From: Gymnorhina tibicen
Taxonomy: Eukaryota; Chordata; Aves; Passeriformes; Artamidae
Direction: 5' to 3'
Length of the DNA stretch: 64,000 bases
NCBI GenBank assembly: GCA_013399875.1
Contig: VXAZ01008267.1
Coordinates: 432,221 to 496,220 of the forward strand
Under the pieces are notes generated by a model. It searched no databases. It was not told the DNA's origin and worked only from the letters and a program-made list of their open reading frames with translations. Of the stretch, positions 1 to 11,356 are shown piece after piece. The translations under genes and the position numbers were made by a program. Every line of letters begins with the position of its first letter. The first letter of the stretch is position 1.

Positions 1-814
1 ATCCCACATCCAAATGTTGTCTGTTACCAACTAGCCCCTTTCCCTTGACTTTCTCTAGCAGTTAGCAGCATTGTGAGGATGGGGATTCTGATTTAGCAAG
101 CAGCTGAGCATCTGGGGGACTCCCTTAGTCCACCACAGTCATGCACCAGAACAACCTAATTAACGCAACGATGGGGCTATAAAGGGCAGCTGCTAGGGAG
201 GCTGTAAGGGAAAGGATATTTTGTGGGACAAGATTGTTAAGTGTGTTTGTCTGGGGTTTCCACCTCTTGGAAGAAAAGAGTGGATTGGGAAACTGTGGGA
301 TTAGGTATGCAAGGGAATATAGGTAATGTGAGAAGAGGATTGCCTTACTATGAGTAAGTATAGTCCTTAAGCCAATTTCTAAGAGAGAAAAGGAGTGATT
401 AGCCTGAGTTGGAGAGTAGTTGAATGGCCTAAAAGGTGAGGACTTGGTGTCTTCCTACTGTGGGACAGAAGGGCACTCCCGGATTTGGTCATGGATGTAA
501 GTATCTGAGGAGTTACGAGAGCTCAGCTATTATTGTCCTGTGCTGTAGGAAGTGCTTGCAGAAAAGCTAAAGAGATTAATTACTAAGGGTGTTGCTGGTG
601 AGTAGAGTATTAAGAAGTGTTAGGGATGACATGCTGTGAAGCTCTGACCTGTTCTCGCTCCAGTGCTTATAGAGGTGGTAGAATCGAAAGCAAAGAGGTG
701 TGGTCATCGGTCATCCTGTCCCGCTCAGATCAGCGATATGAAATAATTGATTCTGGCTTTCTCTCTTGTGCTGCAAGTGAAATAACACTTTGGAGGGGAA
801 AAAAAGTGTTAATT
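1..814. other. Unique non-coding sequence left of the first CR1
   Basis: No recognisable gene or repeat is visible. The sequence is mixed in composition, with purine-rich stretches between about 200 and 450. The open frame starting at 617 runs into the CR1 element and has no coding features of its own. The only structured item is a possible short exon at 549-597, listed separately. Confidence 0.6.
549..597 (+). other. Candidate short exon (unverified)
   Basis: A pyrimidine-rich acceptor (tattgtcctgtgctgtag) ends at 548 and a consensus-like donor gtgagt begins at 598. The 49 bp between them are open in only one frame, which starts at a codon boundary and reads EVLAEKLKRLITKGVA with one base left over. 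The composition would suit an amphipathic helix. I do not recognise the protein. An open frame of 16 codons is common by chance, so the evidence rests mainly on the two splice-like sites and on phase agreement with 3106-3134. It could equally be unspliced non-coding DNA. Confidence 0.2.
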
Positions 815-1700
815 AGGAAAGTTGGAAGGGACCTTAAAGATCACCTAGCTCTAACTCCCCTTCCATGGACCGGGGCACCTTCCACTAGACCAGGTTACTC
901 AGAGCCCCTTTCAACCTGGCCATAAACAGTTCCAGGAGTGGGGCATCCACAGCTTCTCTGGGAAACCTGTGTCCATGCCTCACCTCTCTCACAGTAAAGA
1001 AAATCTTCCTAATATCCCATCTAGACATACTTGCTTTTGCTTTAAAGCCATACCCCATTGTCCTATCAGTACAACTTGTAGAGTGTCCCTCTCTGGCTTC
1101 CTTATAGGTCCCCTTTAGGCACTGGAAGGTGTATGGGGTCTCCTTGTAGTCTCTTCTCCAGGCTGAAGAGCCACAGTTCTCTCTGTCTGTCTTCATAGGA
1201 GGGGTGCTCCAGTCCTCTGATAATTTTGTGGTCCTCCTCTGGACACACTCCAGCAGGTTTATGTCCTTCTTATGTTGGGGGCCCCAAAGATGGGTGCACT
1301 GTTCCAGATGGGGCCTCACCATAGCAGAGAGGAAGAGCCTCTCATGACTTGCTGGCCATGCTAGCTTGGATGCAGCCCAGGATACAGTTGGCTTTCTGGG
1401 CTGCAAGTGCACATTGCGGGGTCATGTCAAGCTTCTTGTCCATGAACATCCACAAGTCTTTCTCCTCTGCAGTGATCTCAATCTATTCTACACACAGTCT
1501 GTATTTGTGTTTGCCCCAACCCAGTTGTAGGACATCGTACTTGGTGTTGTTCATGAGGTTTGTACCAACTCACCTCTTAAGCCTGTCAAGGTTCCTCTGG
1601 ATGGCATCCCTTTCCTCCAGCATGATGACCACACCACACAGCTTGGTGTCATCAGTAAATTTGCTGAGGGCGCACTCAGTCCCATGTCCCCGACAGAGGG
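815..1700 (-). mobile_element. CR1 non-LTR retrotransposon fragment, minus strand
   Basis: The left part is the reverse complement of a CR1 3' UTR, with the typical ttggaagggaccttaaagat block near 822, then a block mentioning the cacttccactagaccaggtt-type sequence near 880. Further right the minus strand encodes the CR1 reverse-transcriptase C-terminus. The readable peptide from about 1330 down to 885 contains VRPHLEQC, WGPQHKKDINLLECVQRR and RKIFFTVREV, all recognisable CR1 ORF2 tail motifs. Beyond about 1400 the homology continues in another frame up to about 1700 (cagcttggtgtcatcagtaa near 1640). Frame changes and stops show a dead, 5'-truncated copy. The terminal octamer repeat at the 3' end is missing or eroded. 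The right boundary is approximate. Confidence 0.92.
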
Positions 1701-4700
1701 GAGACTTCTCTGCTTCTTTGCGTTCTCAGGCAGGGCAAGGTGGCCTGATAGTGCCTTGTTTGCTTCGGATTTGTGAGCCCTTAGACTGTGAACTGGATGG
1801 TGTGACTTGCTCAAGGGACCTAGGAGTACTTCTGCACTACATACAGTGTCTGTTACAAGTCAACATGGAAATACGGAGCCAGCTGACAAAATCTGACACA
1901 GGTTCTTTGATCCTCGTGATGGTGTCCTGGAAGCTTACTTATGGTGTGTAGCTGTCTGGCTCAGGCCCTTGCCAAAACTTAGCCCTTGAAGAAAATTTTA
2001 AATCAGTGAAAAGTAACTGGTTATTACTATGAAACTGAGTGTGCATACCTAATTTTTTTTTTAATCACCAAAGAGCAGAAATTTCCAGGATCCTATTGAA
2101 GCTCCTGTTATAATAATAATTATTATTCTTCTATTCTCCTTTCCTATTTTTGGCACAGATCATGTGGATTTCCATAGCATCTGGCACGCAGTTTTCAGTG
2201 AAATAAGAACTATAAAGGGCCTTATTTCCCTTAGGAACTCACATACAAATTAAACCTGTACTAAGACACCTGATCCAAGCCAGATGAAATCAAAGCTTTG
2301 AGTCCATACACCTTAACTTTGAATGGCTTTAATTCTCAGGGAGTGGATCAGTTTGAAAGCTTCAGGAGCCAGCTGTGGCTCTTTAGAAGTTGTAAAAGGT
2401 GAAGAAAAAACCATGATTTATGCCTGCTGAACAAACCACAAACCGACTTGGAGTTTGCCAGGTGCCATCCATTTCTGAAGCTGTTTTCAAAGCACTGGTA
2501 TGTCTACCAATCTTCTTGCTCCTTTTTAAGAGCTGTGTGTTTATCCTTACTATTGTCAATAACAGTAGTATGCTGTGATCATCATGTTCTTTAGGATGTA
2601 TTGCTCCTTTAAGTTCTCATTCTTAGTGTTGCAGACAACTGGCAGCAGAAATACTTCTAGATGCTGCTAGGCAAGCAGTTATGGTTTATCTAGTAGCACT
2701 TAGCTTCCTTCTTTAAGTAGGGTTCATAATTTCTCACAAACCAGAGGCTTTGAATTTTGAACTGCAACTCTAGTGGATAAAGTCTGCATAACTCTTTGGA
2801 GAAATAAACCTCTGCAGATTTATTTTGGTTAGCAACTGTTCCACAGTCACCTCTAAGCACACCTGGACACCATTTGATCCTGAATAGCAGATGTGCCCAT
2901 TACATTGTGCCACAGCTGTAATCCAGCACTGGTGCAGAGTGACCTGCTGAACTGAAGTCCAGGTCAGAGAGACAAGAATCAAATACTTCGGATGAGTTTC
3001 CTAGGGCAGGGTTGACCAAACAAACTGTTTAGTTGAGCTGAAAAAGCCTGAACACTTCTCTATCGGGCTGCCACAAAGTCTTGCTGCTGCTCTTCCAATG
3101 TGTAGGTAGGAAAGATTCACATGATGTCTTGCAGGTAAGTTTGAAAAGCCTTAAGAGGCGTGATGTTTGAAACACATTCACAGTGCATTTTCTGAATATT
3201 GTCCCCTTTGAAGGACAAGGTTGGCAGAAAAGTTGTCATAACGTGGAACTGTTAATAATGAAGCTGTATTTTAATTTGATACTAGAAGGTAAACCAGGAA
3301 GAAAACATAAGAGAGGGCTTAAGAAATAAGATGGATAGTTTATTCTGTGTGTGGCAAAGCACACTGAAATGTAGCAGTCTGGCTTCAGCACACACTAAGC
3401 ATAAACGACGCTGGAAATAGACCATTGGTTGTGTCAGCCATTTTCTGTGTGAAAGTGCATCACAGCACTGTGGTTTTGAATTGCTTTTAAGAAACGGGTA
3501 GAGTAGAGGTTTGAAAACAAAGTCCTCCATCCTCTGTCCTGCTCCTTATTTGCATGAAGCTGAAAGTTCTTTCACTTCGGTAGATTATTTTCCTATATGT
3601 AAAATTGTAATAACGAATACCTCTACCTTCCACATCGTGCATATGTTTTGATGTATAGAAGACCATGGCAGTTCCTGAAGCCTGAACTAATGATACCAAA
3701 AGTCCATAATATTGAATATTTCATCCCTGGATCAAGCCAATACAAATGATTTACTGAAAGCTGTTTGAAGTGCTGATGTGTGTTATTTAAGCCTGTTTTG
3801 GTTTTTAGATTTAGCTTAAATCTTGAAATGAAGGATGTAATAGCGTAAAATATTTAATGGTGCTGACTAAATAAGTAAATAAAGGAAGTTCTGGCTCTTC
3901 ATGTAAATATCCAGCTTCTTGAATCTTGCTAATTGCTTGGCCACAAATTCTGAAGCTGAATTATGCAATATATGAATCAGGCTTGTTTGTTTTTTAAAAT
4001 TTCTGTCATTTAACTTGACTGAAATGTGATAATGTTCTTTTATTCACACATGTTCTTTAGCAACCCTCAGAGAAATAACCTAGAAGAACACTTTTGATGC
4101 TATATCCCAAGCAGTATGTTGGACTTCCCACTGCAAACCTGCAGAAGTATTATGCTTAGAGTTGTTCATTTTGGGGATATGGGGGAGAGAGGATGTGATA
4201 AAGACACAGGAAAGAGGAGAGGAGGGTTTGAAGCATACCTGGTGTGAAAGATTGTTTTGGAGATATCCAGCTGGACTGTATACTGGACCTGCTTTAATGC
4301 TTGTCTGTAACTACTGTGCTGCTTCTGCTTCCTAAGGGTCATACTTTGAGATGACAGGAAATGTCTCATGGGGCTTTGCTGGCAAGCGAAACTTTATCTT
4401 GTGTTTTGTCTCTTTAATGTTATCAGACACTGGCAGGAAGAAGGGGTGGTCATAATCTGTCAGGGTCTTGAAAGGCTGGCTCTGTCTGTTCAGCCAATGA
4501 CATTCAGATGGGCTGTCAAAATGCATGCAGATCCTAGGGAGATTTTGTGACTAATGAAGTTAATAAGCATGACATGCAAATTTAATCTGAAACAGCCTTC
4601 TCAACTACTTGTTACTGCTTGATAATACTGAAGTGATTATATTCTATGAAATAGTTGATCTTCTGACAGCGTGGCTTTTGTTACATCTTCCTTTGTTAGA

Positions 4701-6884
4701 TTCTGGGATTATTCTCGGCTTTGCAAAAGACAAGGTAATATTTCTTAAGCTGCAAGCATCTGTAAGTGAGCTCTGCTTCCCTGGGGACTGGTTCTCTTCA
4801 AGCTGTCTGCCTGGGTTTCCCTCCCTTGGAAAAGGGAGATTTCTGCCTAGTCCTGTTCCATTCTCCCCTGCCCTATGGCTTCTGGCTAGATCATGACTCT
4901 GGTATCTGTGAAGAGCTGCTGGTTCTCATCAAAGGATGCAGCCTTTGTAAAAAAAAAAAAATGAGGGGCACTTTCATTTTGAGTATTTGGAATGATAAAC
5001 TGAAACATGACTAACTTAATAGAAAAGTTAATTCTGATGCAGAGTTCTCTAGGAGACTCCTGCAAACATCTTGTACTAATCTCATCAAAAGCTGGAATTA
5101 CAGGTCTCGGTTACTTTCCTGGGGCAAAGCAGAATCATAATATTAATTTGCTTAGTCACAGGAGTCAAAACAAAGCACTAAAAATGGGGTACGGTAAGAA
5201 GAAAACAAAGTTATTAACTTGTCAATGTCTTGGTTGATCAATTGCTGCAATGAGCAGAAACGAAACTGTGGAGCCACGCAGAAAAATTATGCAATGTTAT
5301 GAAACAGATGTTGAAGAACTGATTAAATGCACATATCCTTTGTACTTGAAAATTATTTCTGGAAATTTCCAACCCTGGTCATGGCATGTGGCAACTTAAG
5401 CATCATACATCTGAGATCTAAATATAGTGAGCCAGAATCTCATGCTGCTGGATCAGTATCTAGAGATCAAAAATGACAAAGGACCTGCTGAGCACTAGGA
5501 TACTCCTTTCTGCCTGCTCCTTCTATCCAGTGTCTTGTGAATTACTTATTTAATGATATTTCATCACTGATTAAGGTTATTTGAAAGCCTGTTTATATTG
5601 ATGATTACAGCTGTCTTCATATCTAGTCAACCTGCAAACATATCCGGGTTTCAGATGTAGCTTGTTAAGTCTTAACATGTGGTTGCCCTGCATGAGGAAT
5701 CACTATCACTCTTGTCTGTGAAATGGCACCACTGGTTAAGGAGACTGCACTTTTGTTCTGTAGCAGGAAGAGTTCCCTGCAGTGAGCTGACTATTTTCCA
5801 ACACAGTCCCCACTGCCATTAAGGTGCAGAGGCACAAAACTCCACTGGTTCAGGTGTACTTTCATGACAGACCCAAGCATCCTAATATGCAGCACTCCAG
5901 GAGCAGCAGGTTGTCAGACTACAAAATTATTTCAGCCAGCTAGGGTCTTCTAGGACATATCTGTCACCCCTAAGTAAGGGTAGGGTGGGGAAAAGCCATT
6001 CAGCTGTGGGTTCTACAGCTTTGAAATAACAGCACTGAGGGGTCATGCCTGAATCAGGTCATAGGTTTCTTCCACTAGAAGGGTGACAATTAGGGGACCT
6101 TAGTACCCCTTTTAATACAAAGTACAGAGAAGGATTTTATGTAAGATTTTTCTCTGGAGTGACATATTTGTGGCTATACAAAAAGCAAGGGGTTTTGCAT
6201 GGTATCTCAGTGTGTGAGGGATGGATCACCAAGGCTCCCCCTCGGCTTAGGGTTATGGACAAACTGTCCCCACAGCTGGAGTGCTATAGACCAGCTGGTA
6301 GTTCTCTAAGACAAGATGTTGAGAGGTACTTATGACTGTATACCATATGGTACATTTAATGTGGAAAAAAGGCGAAATAGAAGGTCCTATGCCACTCTGA
6401 ATGTGTGGCCTCTTGGGGTATGAAATCAAGGAGATACTGTGCTCTTGGTTATCAGTTCTCAAGGCAAGGAATATTGGAACAGCTTTGGTTCCCACTTGGG
6501 CTGAAGGTGTGGAAGCACGTCGTACTAAAGCACTTTGTACTAGGAGCAGCTGGATGTCTGCCTGAAGCAGGAGAATTTCCACTGAAGTCCATCCTCTGTT
6601 TTGAATCTACAGCCACTGGAATTCTTGCATAAATGGTTCTTTTTCAGAAAAAAGGCTACATATAAAACTTATTCTTATGCAAACAACACTATTGAGTGAC
6701 CTAACTGGATAATTAATAGGAAGTTTTTCTTTTTGGGGTTTTTTGTCTGTTTGGATTTTGTTGTTGTTGATTTGGTTTTGTTTTTTAAGATGTTTAGATA
6801 TTCAAGCCATAATAAATTTAATGGCAAAAAAAGAAGAAAATTAAATAACGGTGGGAAGGACTAAGATTTTGCAATTATGTAAGC
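1701..6884. other. Unique AT-rich non-coding sequence
   Basis: No gene or dispersed repeat is recognised. A short perfect palindrome of AAT/ATT units lies at 2112-2127, an A13 run at about 4950, and a T/G-rich stretch at about 6724-6788. Open frames here are short and overlap in several frames, as expected by chance. Exon-like splice motifs occur at 3106-3134, listed separately. Confidence 0.6.
3106..3134 (+). other. Candidate 29-bp microexon or recursive splice site (unverified)
   Basis: A pyrimidine-rich stretch (cttgctgctgctcttccaat) leads to TAG at 3103-3105, and a perfect donor CAG|gtaagt spans 3132-3140. If both are used, a 29-bp microexon results. Entered with two bases it reads RKDSHDVLQ and ends on a codon boundary, which agrees with the one base left over from 549-597. 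The sequence gcag|gtaagt at 3131-3140 also matches the acceptor-donor junction of a recursive splice site, although its own pyrimidine tract is weak. Very short, so low confidence. Confidence 0.15.
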
Positions 6885-7400
6885 TGGGCGTGAGGAGTAG
6901 TGTGCTCCCACAGCAGAGAGGGCCATCAGCATCCTGGGATGCATTAACAGGAGCATAGCCTAATCCAGGAAGGGGATTATTCCCCTTGTTTAGCACCTGA
7001 TTGAACAAATCTGGGTACTACATCTAGGTTTGCTTCTCCTTTCAACTCCCCAGCCAATACAGAAAGAAATGTTAATAAGCTAGAACAAGTCCAAGGGACA
7101 GCCACGAAACTGGTCATGCAGGAGCACTTGCCCCGTGAGAAGAGACTGGCAGACAAGAGTTTGTTCAGCCTGGAGGAGTGGGAGTTTCAGAGGGAGCCAT
7201 CTGCAGAACCACAGTGCCTGTGGGGAGGTTAGCTGAGTGGATACAAGACATCCCATGGGAACAATAAAGGGCTGGAGTGGGTAGACTCCATCACTGGAGT
7301 TTTGAAAGCCCAGCTGGACCCATGCTACCTGGCCTGATCACCAGGACACAGTGAAGCGCTGCTCAGGTGTCTGCCTTGGACTGGTTTGCTGGGAGTTTCA
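6885..7400 (+). mobile_element. CR1 fragment, plus strand, strongly decayed
   Basis: The plus strand follows the CR1 ORF2 tail. Matches include the block at about 6920-6950 (ggccatcagcatcctgggat), attattccccttgtttagca near 6977, aagctagaacaagtccaagg near 7076, and ttgttcagcctggaggagtg near 7162. A shortened tail follows, with a ctggacccatgctacctgg block near 7312. Many substitutions and an internal deletion remove most of the region between the LFSLE motif and the C-terminal leucine-rich motif. No 3' terminal octamer repeat is evident, so the right boundary is uncertain. It is an old, inactive copy. Confidence 0.75.
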
Positions 7401-8247
7401 GGCAAGAGGCAAATGTCTCCAAGTAAGACAGCTAATGGATTTAGTCACCTCACAATTGTGCAGTGGTTTTTAGAGAGACAAGACTGTCATTTAGGATGTT
7501 GACAAAAGTAACTAAAACCTATCCTGTCATAATCATTATTTAGATTTCCGGAATCCTTCCTCGTAAGTTTAAATTGGTGGGTACTACTCTTCTGTTCAAC
7601 AGCAGCTCACCTAGCATTTAATTTTGTCAGCTATATTTGAGTTCGATGTAGTTGTTCAGTTGCTACTGCTTCTTTTAGATTGATGAATTTAATTTACAGG
7701 CAGCCTCAACAGCTTCACTGCAAAGACAAGGAATTAATCCTTTGCTTAAACAAAGAGGAAATAGTAAATATTAACCAACTGTTTTCAGTCTTGACATCCT
7801 GATCAAATGTCATGTATATGAACCAAGCTGTAGCCTGTATAATTAGCCTTAATTTGAAACTTTACCAGCTTCATCATTAGCAGAGAAAGTTAAATACAAA
7901 TTCTTAAAGCTATTCTTGGCAATGAAAAATGAGGTCATCCTGCCAGACAGCTATATCAAATGATAACCTACATAATTCTCCCTCCTCCCATCTTCCTGCT
8001 GTGACTAGACCATTAATGATAACCACCTAATTCTACCAAAGGGGATTTAGTTGTGAGCAAACAATCTTGGTCAAGGCCAAAAACCTAAAAAACTAATGTA
8101 AATCTAATTTATCTACTTTTCTTTCTGTCTGTCCCACAAACCTCTAACTCCAGGCAGAAAAATCTTGCCTGAATAGAAAGTAAGAACCCAGGCTTTTGTC
8201 CTACCACAATAAAAATGTAGATACTAACACTTTGATGTTTCTTCTAG

Positions 8248-8337
8248 TCTATCACAATTGTTTTTCCTATCCTTTCTGTTGTGGCAAGGGAGAATTACGA
8301 ATGTTTAGAACTGAAGCCTGTTATCATAAATCTGAAG
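8248..8337 (+). other. Candidate 90-bp coding exon (unverified)
   Basis: A good acceptor (tttgatgtttcttctag) ends at 8247 and a moderate donor, AAG|gtaata, begins at 8338. The interval is exactly 30 codons with no stop, entering and leaving on codon boundaries. It begins SITIVFPILSVVARENYECL and continues with a short hydrophobic stretch. The acceptor TAG is itself an in-frame stop just upstream, so the frame exists only if spliced. The hydrophobic and charged pattern looks protein-like, but I recognise no family, and a 30-codon open frame is weak evidence alone. Confidence 0.22.
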
Positions 8338-9165
8338 GTAATAGTATATCAGTAGCAATATATTAGTCCTTTAAGTTTTCAAGTGCTTTTACATTACAGA
8401 ATTAGTTGGCTTGAAGTTACCCATCTTCATGGTCTACTTCCATCTCCCTGCTCAGCACAGCTGAGAGTCTGGCCCTGTTTATTCTGCTTCTCCCTGTTTC
8501 CATGCTGTCCTGAGTATGCAAAGGAACTCTTCAGTATTTTTTGTTGTTTTTTTTTTTTTTTCTATTTACAGTTGAATTTACCTGCATTTGTATTGTGTCA
8601 GAGCTGCCAGCATACTTTGCTCTTGTGATGCATTCAAAGGACTTGCATCACCCTGGATATTTCAGTGGCAGCTGCTGACTCTTGCCCTGTCTGTTATTAG
8701 TTGTTACCAGTTGCTGAGTTCCTTCAGTAAACACAGTAAAAGGTATCAGTTGGTCGTTCAGCTTGCTGGGGCTGCTTTAGCAGTAGCCCAGGGGGAAGTA
8801 AACTATTTGCTTCCAAAATGGCCTGCTGGTTGATCCTTGACTGGTGTGCACCAGGGACAGTGACAGCCTGAGAGAAGGGTTTAAGAGAAGCTGAGCCTTT
8901 TCTAGGTCTGAACTCAGTAAGGATCAGGAGCTCCTGGTAGCAAGCTGTTGCTGTTGAGACCACATATGTAAGAATCCATATGTGTTTCTGTCCCCATTAC
9001 GGACTTAAACCTGACTTTTTCAGGCTCACACATAGTTATTTCAGACTGTGGTATGGGTCATTGTACAGCCCTAAGGTTTCTCTCAACAACAGGTATTCAG
9101 GTATATATTTGGTCACAAACATCTCTGCTGAGATCTTAACTGAGACTTACTGATTTTCTTCTGAC

Positions 9166-9201
9166 AAAGAATTCTCTGAAATTAAAGAATTATCTGAAAT
9201 T
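9166..9201. repeat. Tandem duplication of an 18-bp unit
   Basis: Two adjacent 18-bp copies (9166-9183 and 9184-9201), differing at one position, read aaagaattctctgaaatt and aaagaattatctgaaatt. This is a simple local duplication, probably from replication slippage. No function is implied. Confidence 0.9.
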
Positions 9202-10689
9202 AGAAACCAGAAATATTTCTAACAATAGTGTCTCCATATTGTTAGAAAATCTGAATGCCTGAGCTGGTTTTTCATTATTAAAATCATGATTTTCATGATT
9301 TTTCATGATTTATATGAGTTCTCCTAGTCACAATTAGTGGTTGAATTGCTAAGAGAAATGTCTGCTGAGCAGTTTGCTAAGTAAGATGCAACCTTTATGT
9401 AGCATGGGATTTTAAAATTTTGTTAAATTTCTAATCACTTGCATATCTTCTGAATTTTCTGCACAAATTTGCTCTGTGTCCAGTAGGACCTTTTGTCTGG
9501 GTTGCTGCAGGAGCCTGTGACACTCTGCAGAACGAAAATATTAAGGCATTGTTTCCAATATAGGTTGTAAACTGTGGTAACTTATTTCTGGATTAACTAG
9601 CAGGATATGTGGTGCCAATCTTCCTTTTTATTGATGTGAACAATCCAGACTTGGGGCTGAGTTCTAGGTAATTTGAAGCAAATTAATTGATTATTAAAAT
9701 GAAGCTCTCCAAATGAAAGAAGGCTGTGCAACTACAACAAGCTCAGAGTCTGTACTCTGTTCAAACTGCCACCAGATGACAGTATTCCATCAGATTTTAA
9801 AGCTATGACTTCACTCTTACTTGCCACTGAGAGGCTGTTCTGCTGCATTTTATTCCTTGCTATGCTGTCAGTCATTTTGTTACAGACACCTTAGTTAAGA
9901 TTCCATTAAAGTTTCTACTGCAATCTCCTTCGATCACACCTTTGTTTATTTTGAAAGAACTAACAACAGAAGAATATTTTAAGAATAAGCTTGAACAAAA
10001 TTTATTGCCTTTAAGCTCTGCATATCTGGAAAAAACCCTACTTTTTCTGCCCTATAAAGCTCAGGTTCTAAAGGCTAGGACTCCATGGTAATCTGAATGT
10101 GTCCCATGTAAAATGTTTCTCAAATTTAGGGTCTTAATGCTGCGTTTCTAAGCCTGAGGTGAATAACTGAGGTGATTTCATTAAATATGCATTATTTTGT
10201 GTTGCTGTTTTATCCAGAAATTCAATATAATCAATATAAGTAATAATAATATTAATACTTACAGCTCTACCAATGCTATTGGTATCAGTCCTGCGAGCAG
10301 GCTGTCTTGAAGATGACTGTCACAGCAAGAAAGAGGGCTGCCTCTGGATGCTGTTTGAAGTCATCGGGGAATCTAGCAGGGGATACCCAGATAAGTTGTG
10401 GATGCAAGTGCTGATCTTGCCCTATAGAAAGAGAGATTTCAGCCTCCTGAATGGTATAGCACCAGTGTTTATACACACACTAGTGTTACTTGAAATCATC
10501 AGTTTTGGTACATACAAATGTACCAAGTTGGGAAAGAGTGTAGATGCTGTTGGTTTTGTCTTTGTGCAGGAGCATAGATTAGATTAGAATTATTGTCTGT
10601 CATTCATGGGCTTGTGGTCAATGAAGTATCAAAAGTGGTACATGAAAGCATTGCCATGAATTGAATGCTTCAGTCATAATCAGCCGCTA

Positions 10690-11060
10690 CAGAGATGCAG
10701 ATTTGAGAGCACTATTAAAATATTTGCATTAATTGAATTTGTAATCTTATTTACGGGAAGGAAAACATGACTGTAAAATAGATCATTAGTCATAACTATG
10801 CAATGATCTTTCCTGACAAATGTTAAACTATAACATATGTCAATCAATTTGATGAAATCAGTCTATCATTTGATTGATCATGTTCTCCCCAATCCAAAAT
10901 GTCAGTCGATTTCTTTAAAAAATAGATCAGTGTCTTAGATGACTTCTAGGATCTTCTTTCATCTTTATTTTATTTGCCACCATGACAGTTTATTCATTAG
11001 CAAACCAGTATGAATTAATACATTAATAGCAGAATTAGTGGAAAGCCAAGATGCTAGAAA
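10690..11060. promoter_or_regulatory. Possible AT-rich conserved non-coding element
   Basis: This block is rich in homeodomain-type core words, including ATTA/TAAT repeated many times, CAATCAA at 10841-10847, and TGATTGAT at 10871-10878, which matches the known PBX-HOX composite consensus. It has no repeats and no coding potential. Vertebrate developmental enhancers often look like this, but so does plain AT-rich DNA. The call is an inference from word content only; I cannot see conservation. Confidence 0.15.
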
Positions 11061-11273
11061 TTAAAGTTAACCATAAACATACGAATATTTGTACTAACCT
11101 TACAATGAAACATCATTGCTATTATTTTTGTTCTCAGTAGAGCATGCATGCTCTTATTTTTCTGACTACCAGTCTAAAATAACACAGTGAAAACCTTCAG
11201 TAAGCCCATTATGAAATGGGTAAAAATCCTGAATCATAAATGTCACACAATCTCTAGCACTGTTATGTGCTGC

Positions 11274-11356
11274 CTAAATGGATAGATTGCTGTCTTTAAT
11301 ATTTTTATTAAATATTTCCTTTCCTTTCTAAATGGATAGATTGCTGTCTTTAATAT
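11274..11356. repeat. Direct repeat of a 29-bp unit, 54-bp period
   Basis: Two identical 29-bp copies beginning ctaaatggatagattgctgt lie at 11274-11302 and 11328-11356. They are separated by 25 bp of AT-rich sequence ending in a ttcctttcctt stretch. The perfect identity suggests a recent local duplication, or an assembly artefact. Confidence 0.92.

Noticed and set aside
885..1951. Open frames of 175 and 200 codons on opposite strands
   Set aside because: The minus-strand one is the decayed CR1 ORF2 tail and the plus-strand one is its antisense shadow. Neither is a host gene.
4609..4896. Hydrophobic open frame resembling a membrane peptide
   Set aside because: Leucine-rich translation follows from T/C-rich DNA. 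The nearby acceptor is weak and the frame continues without any conserved pattern.
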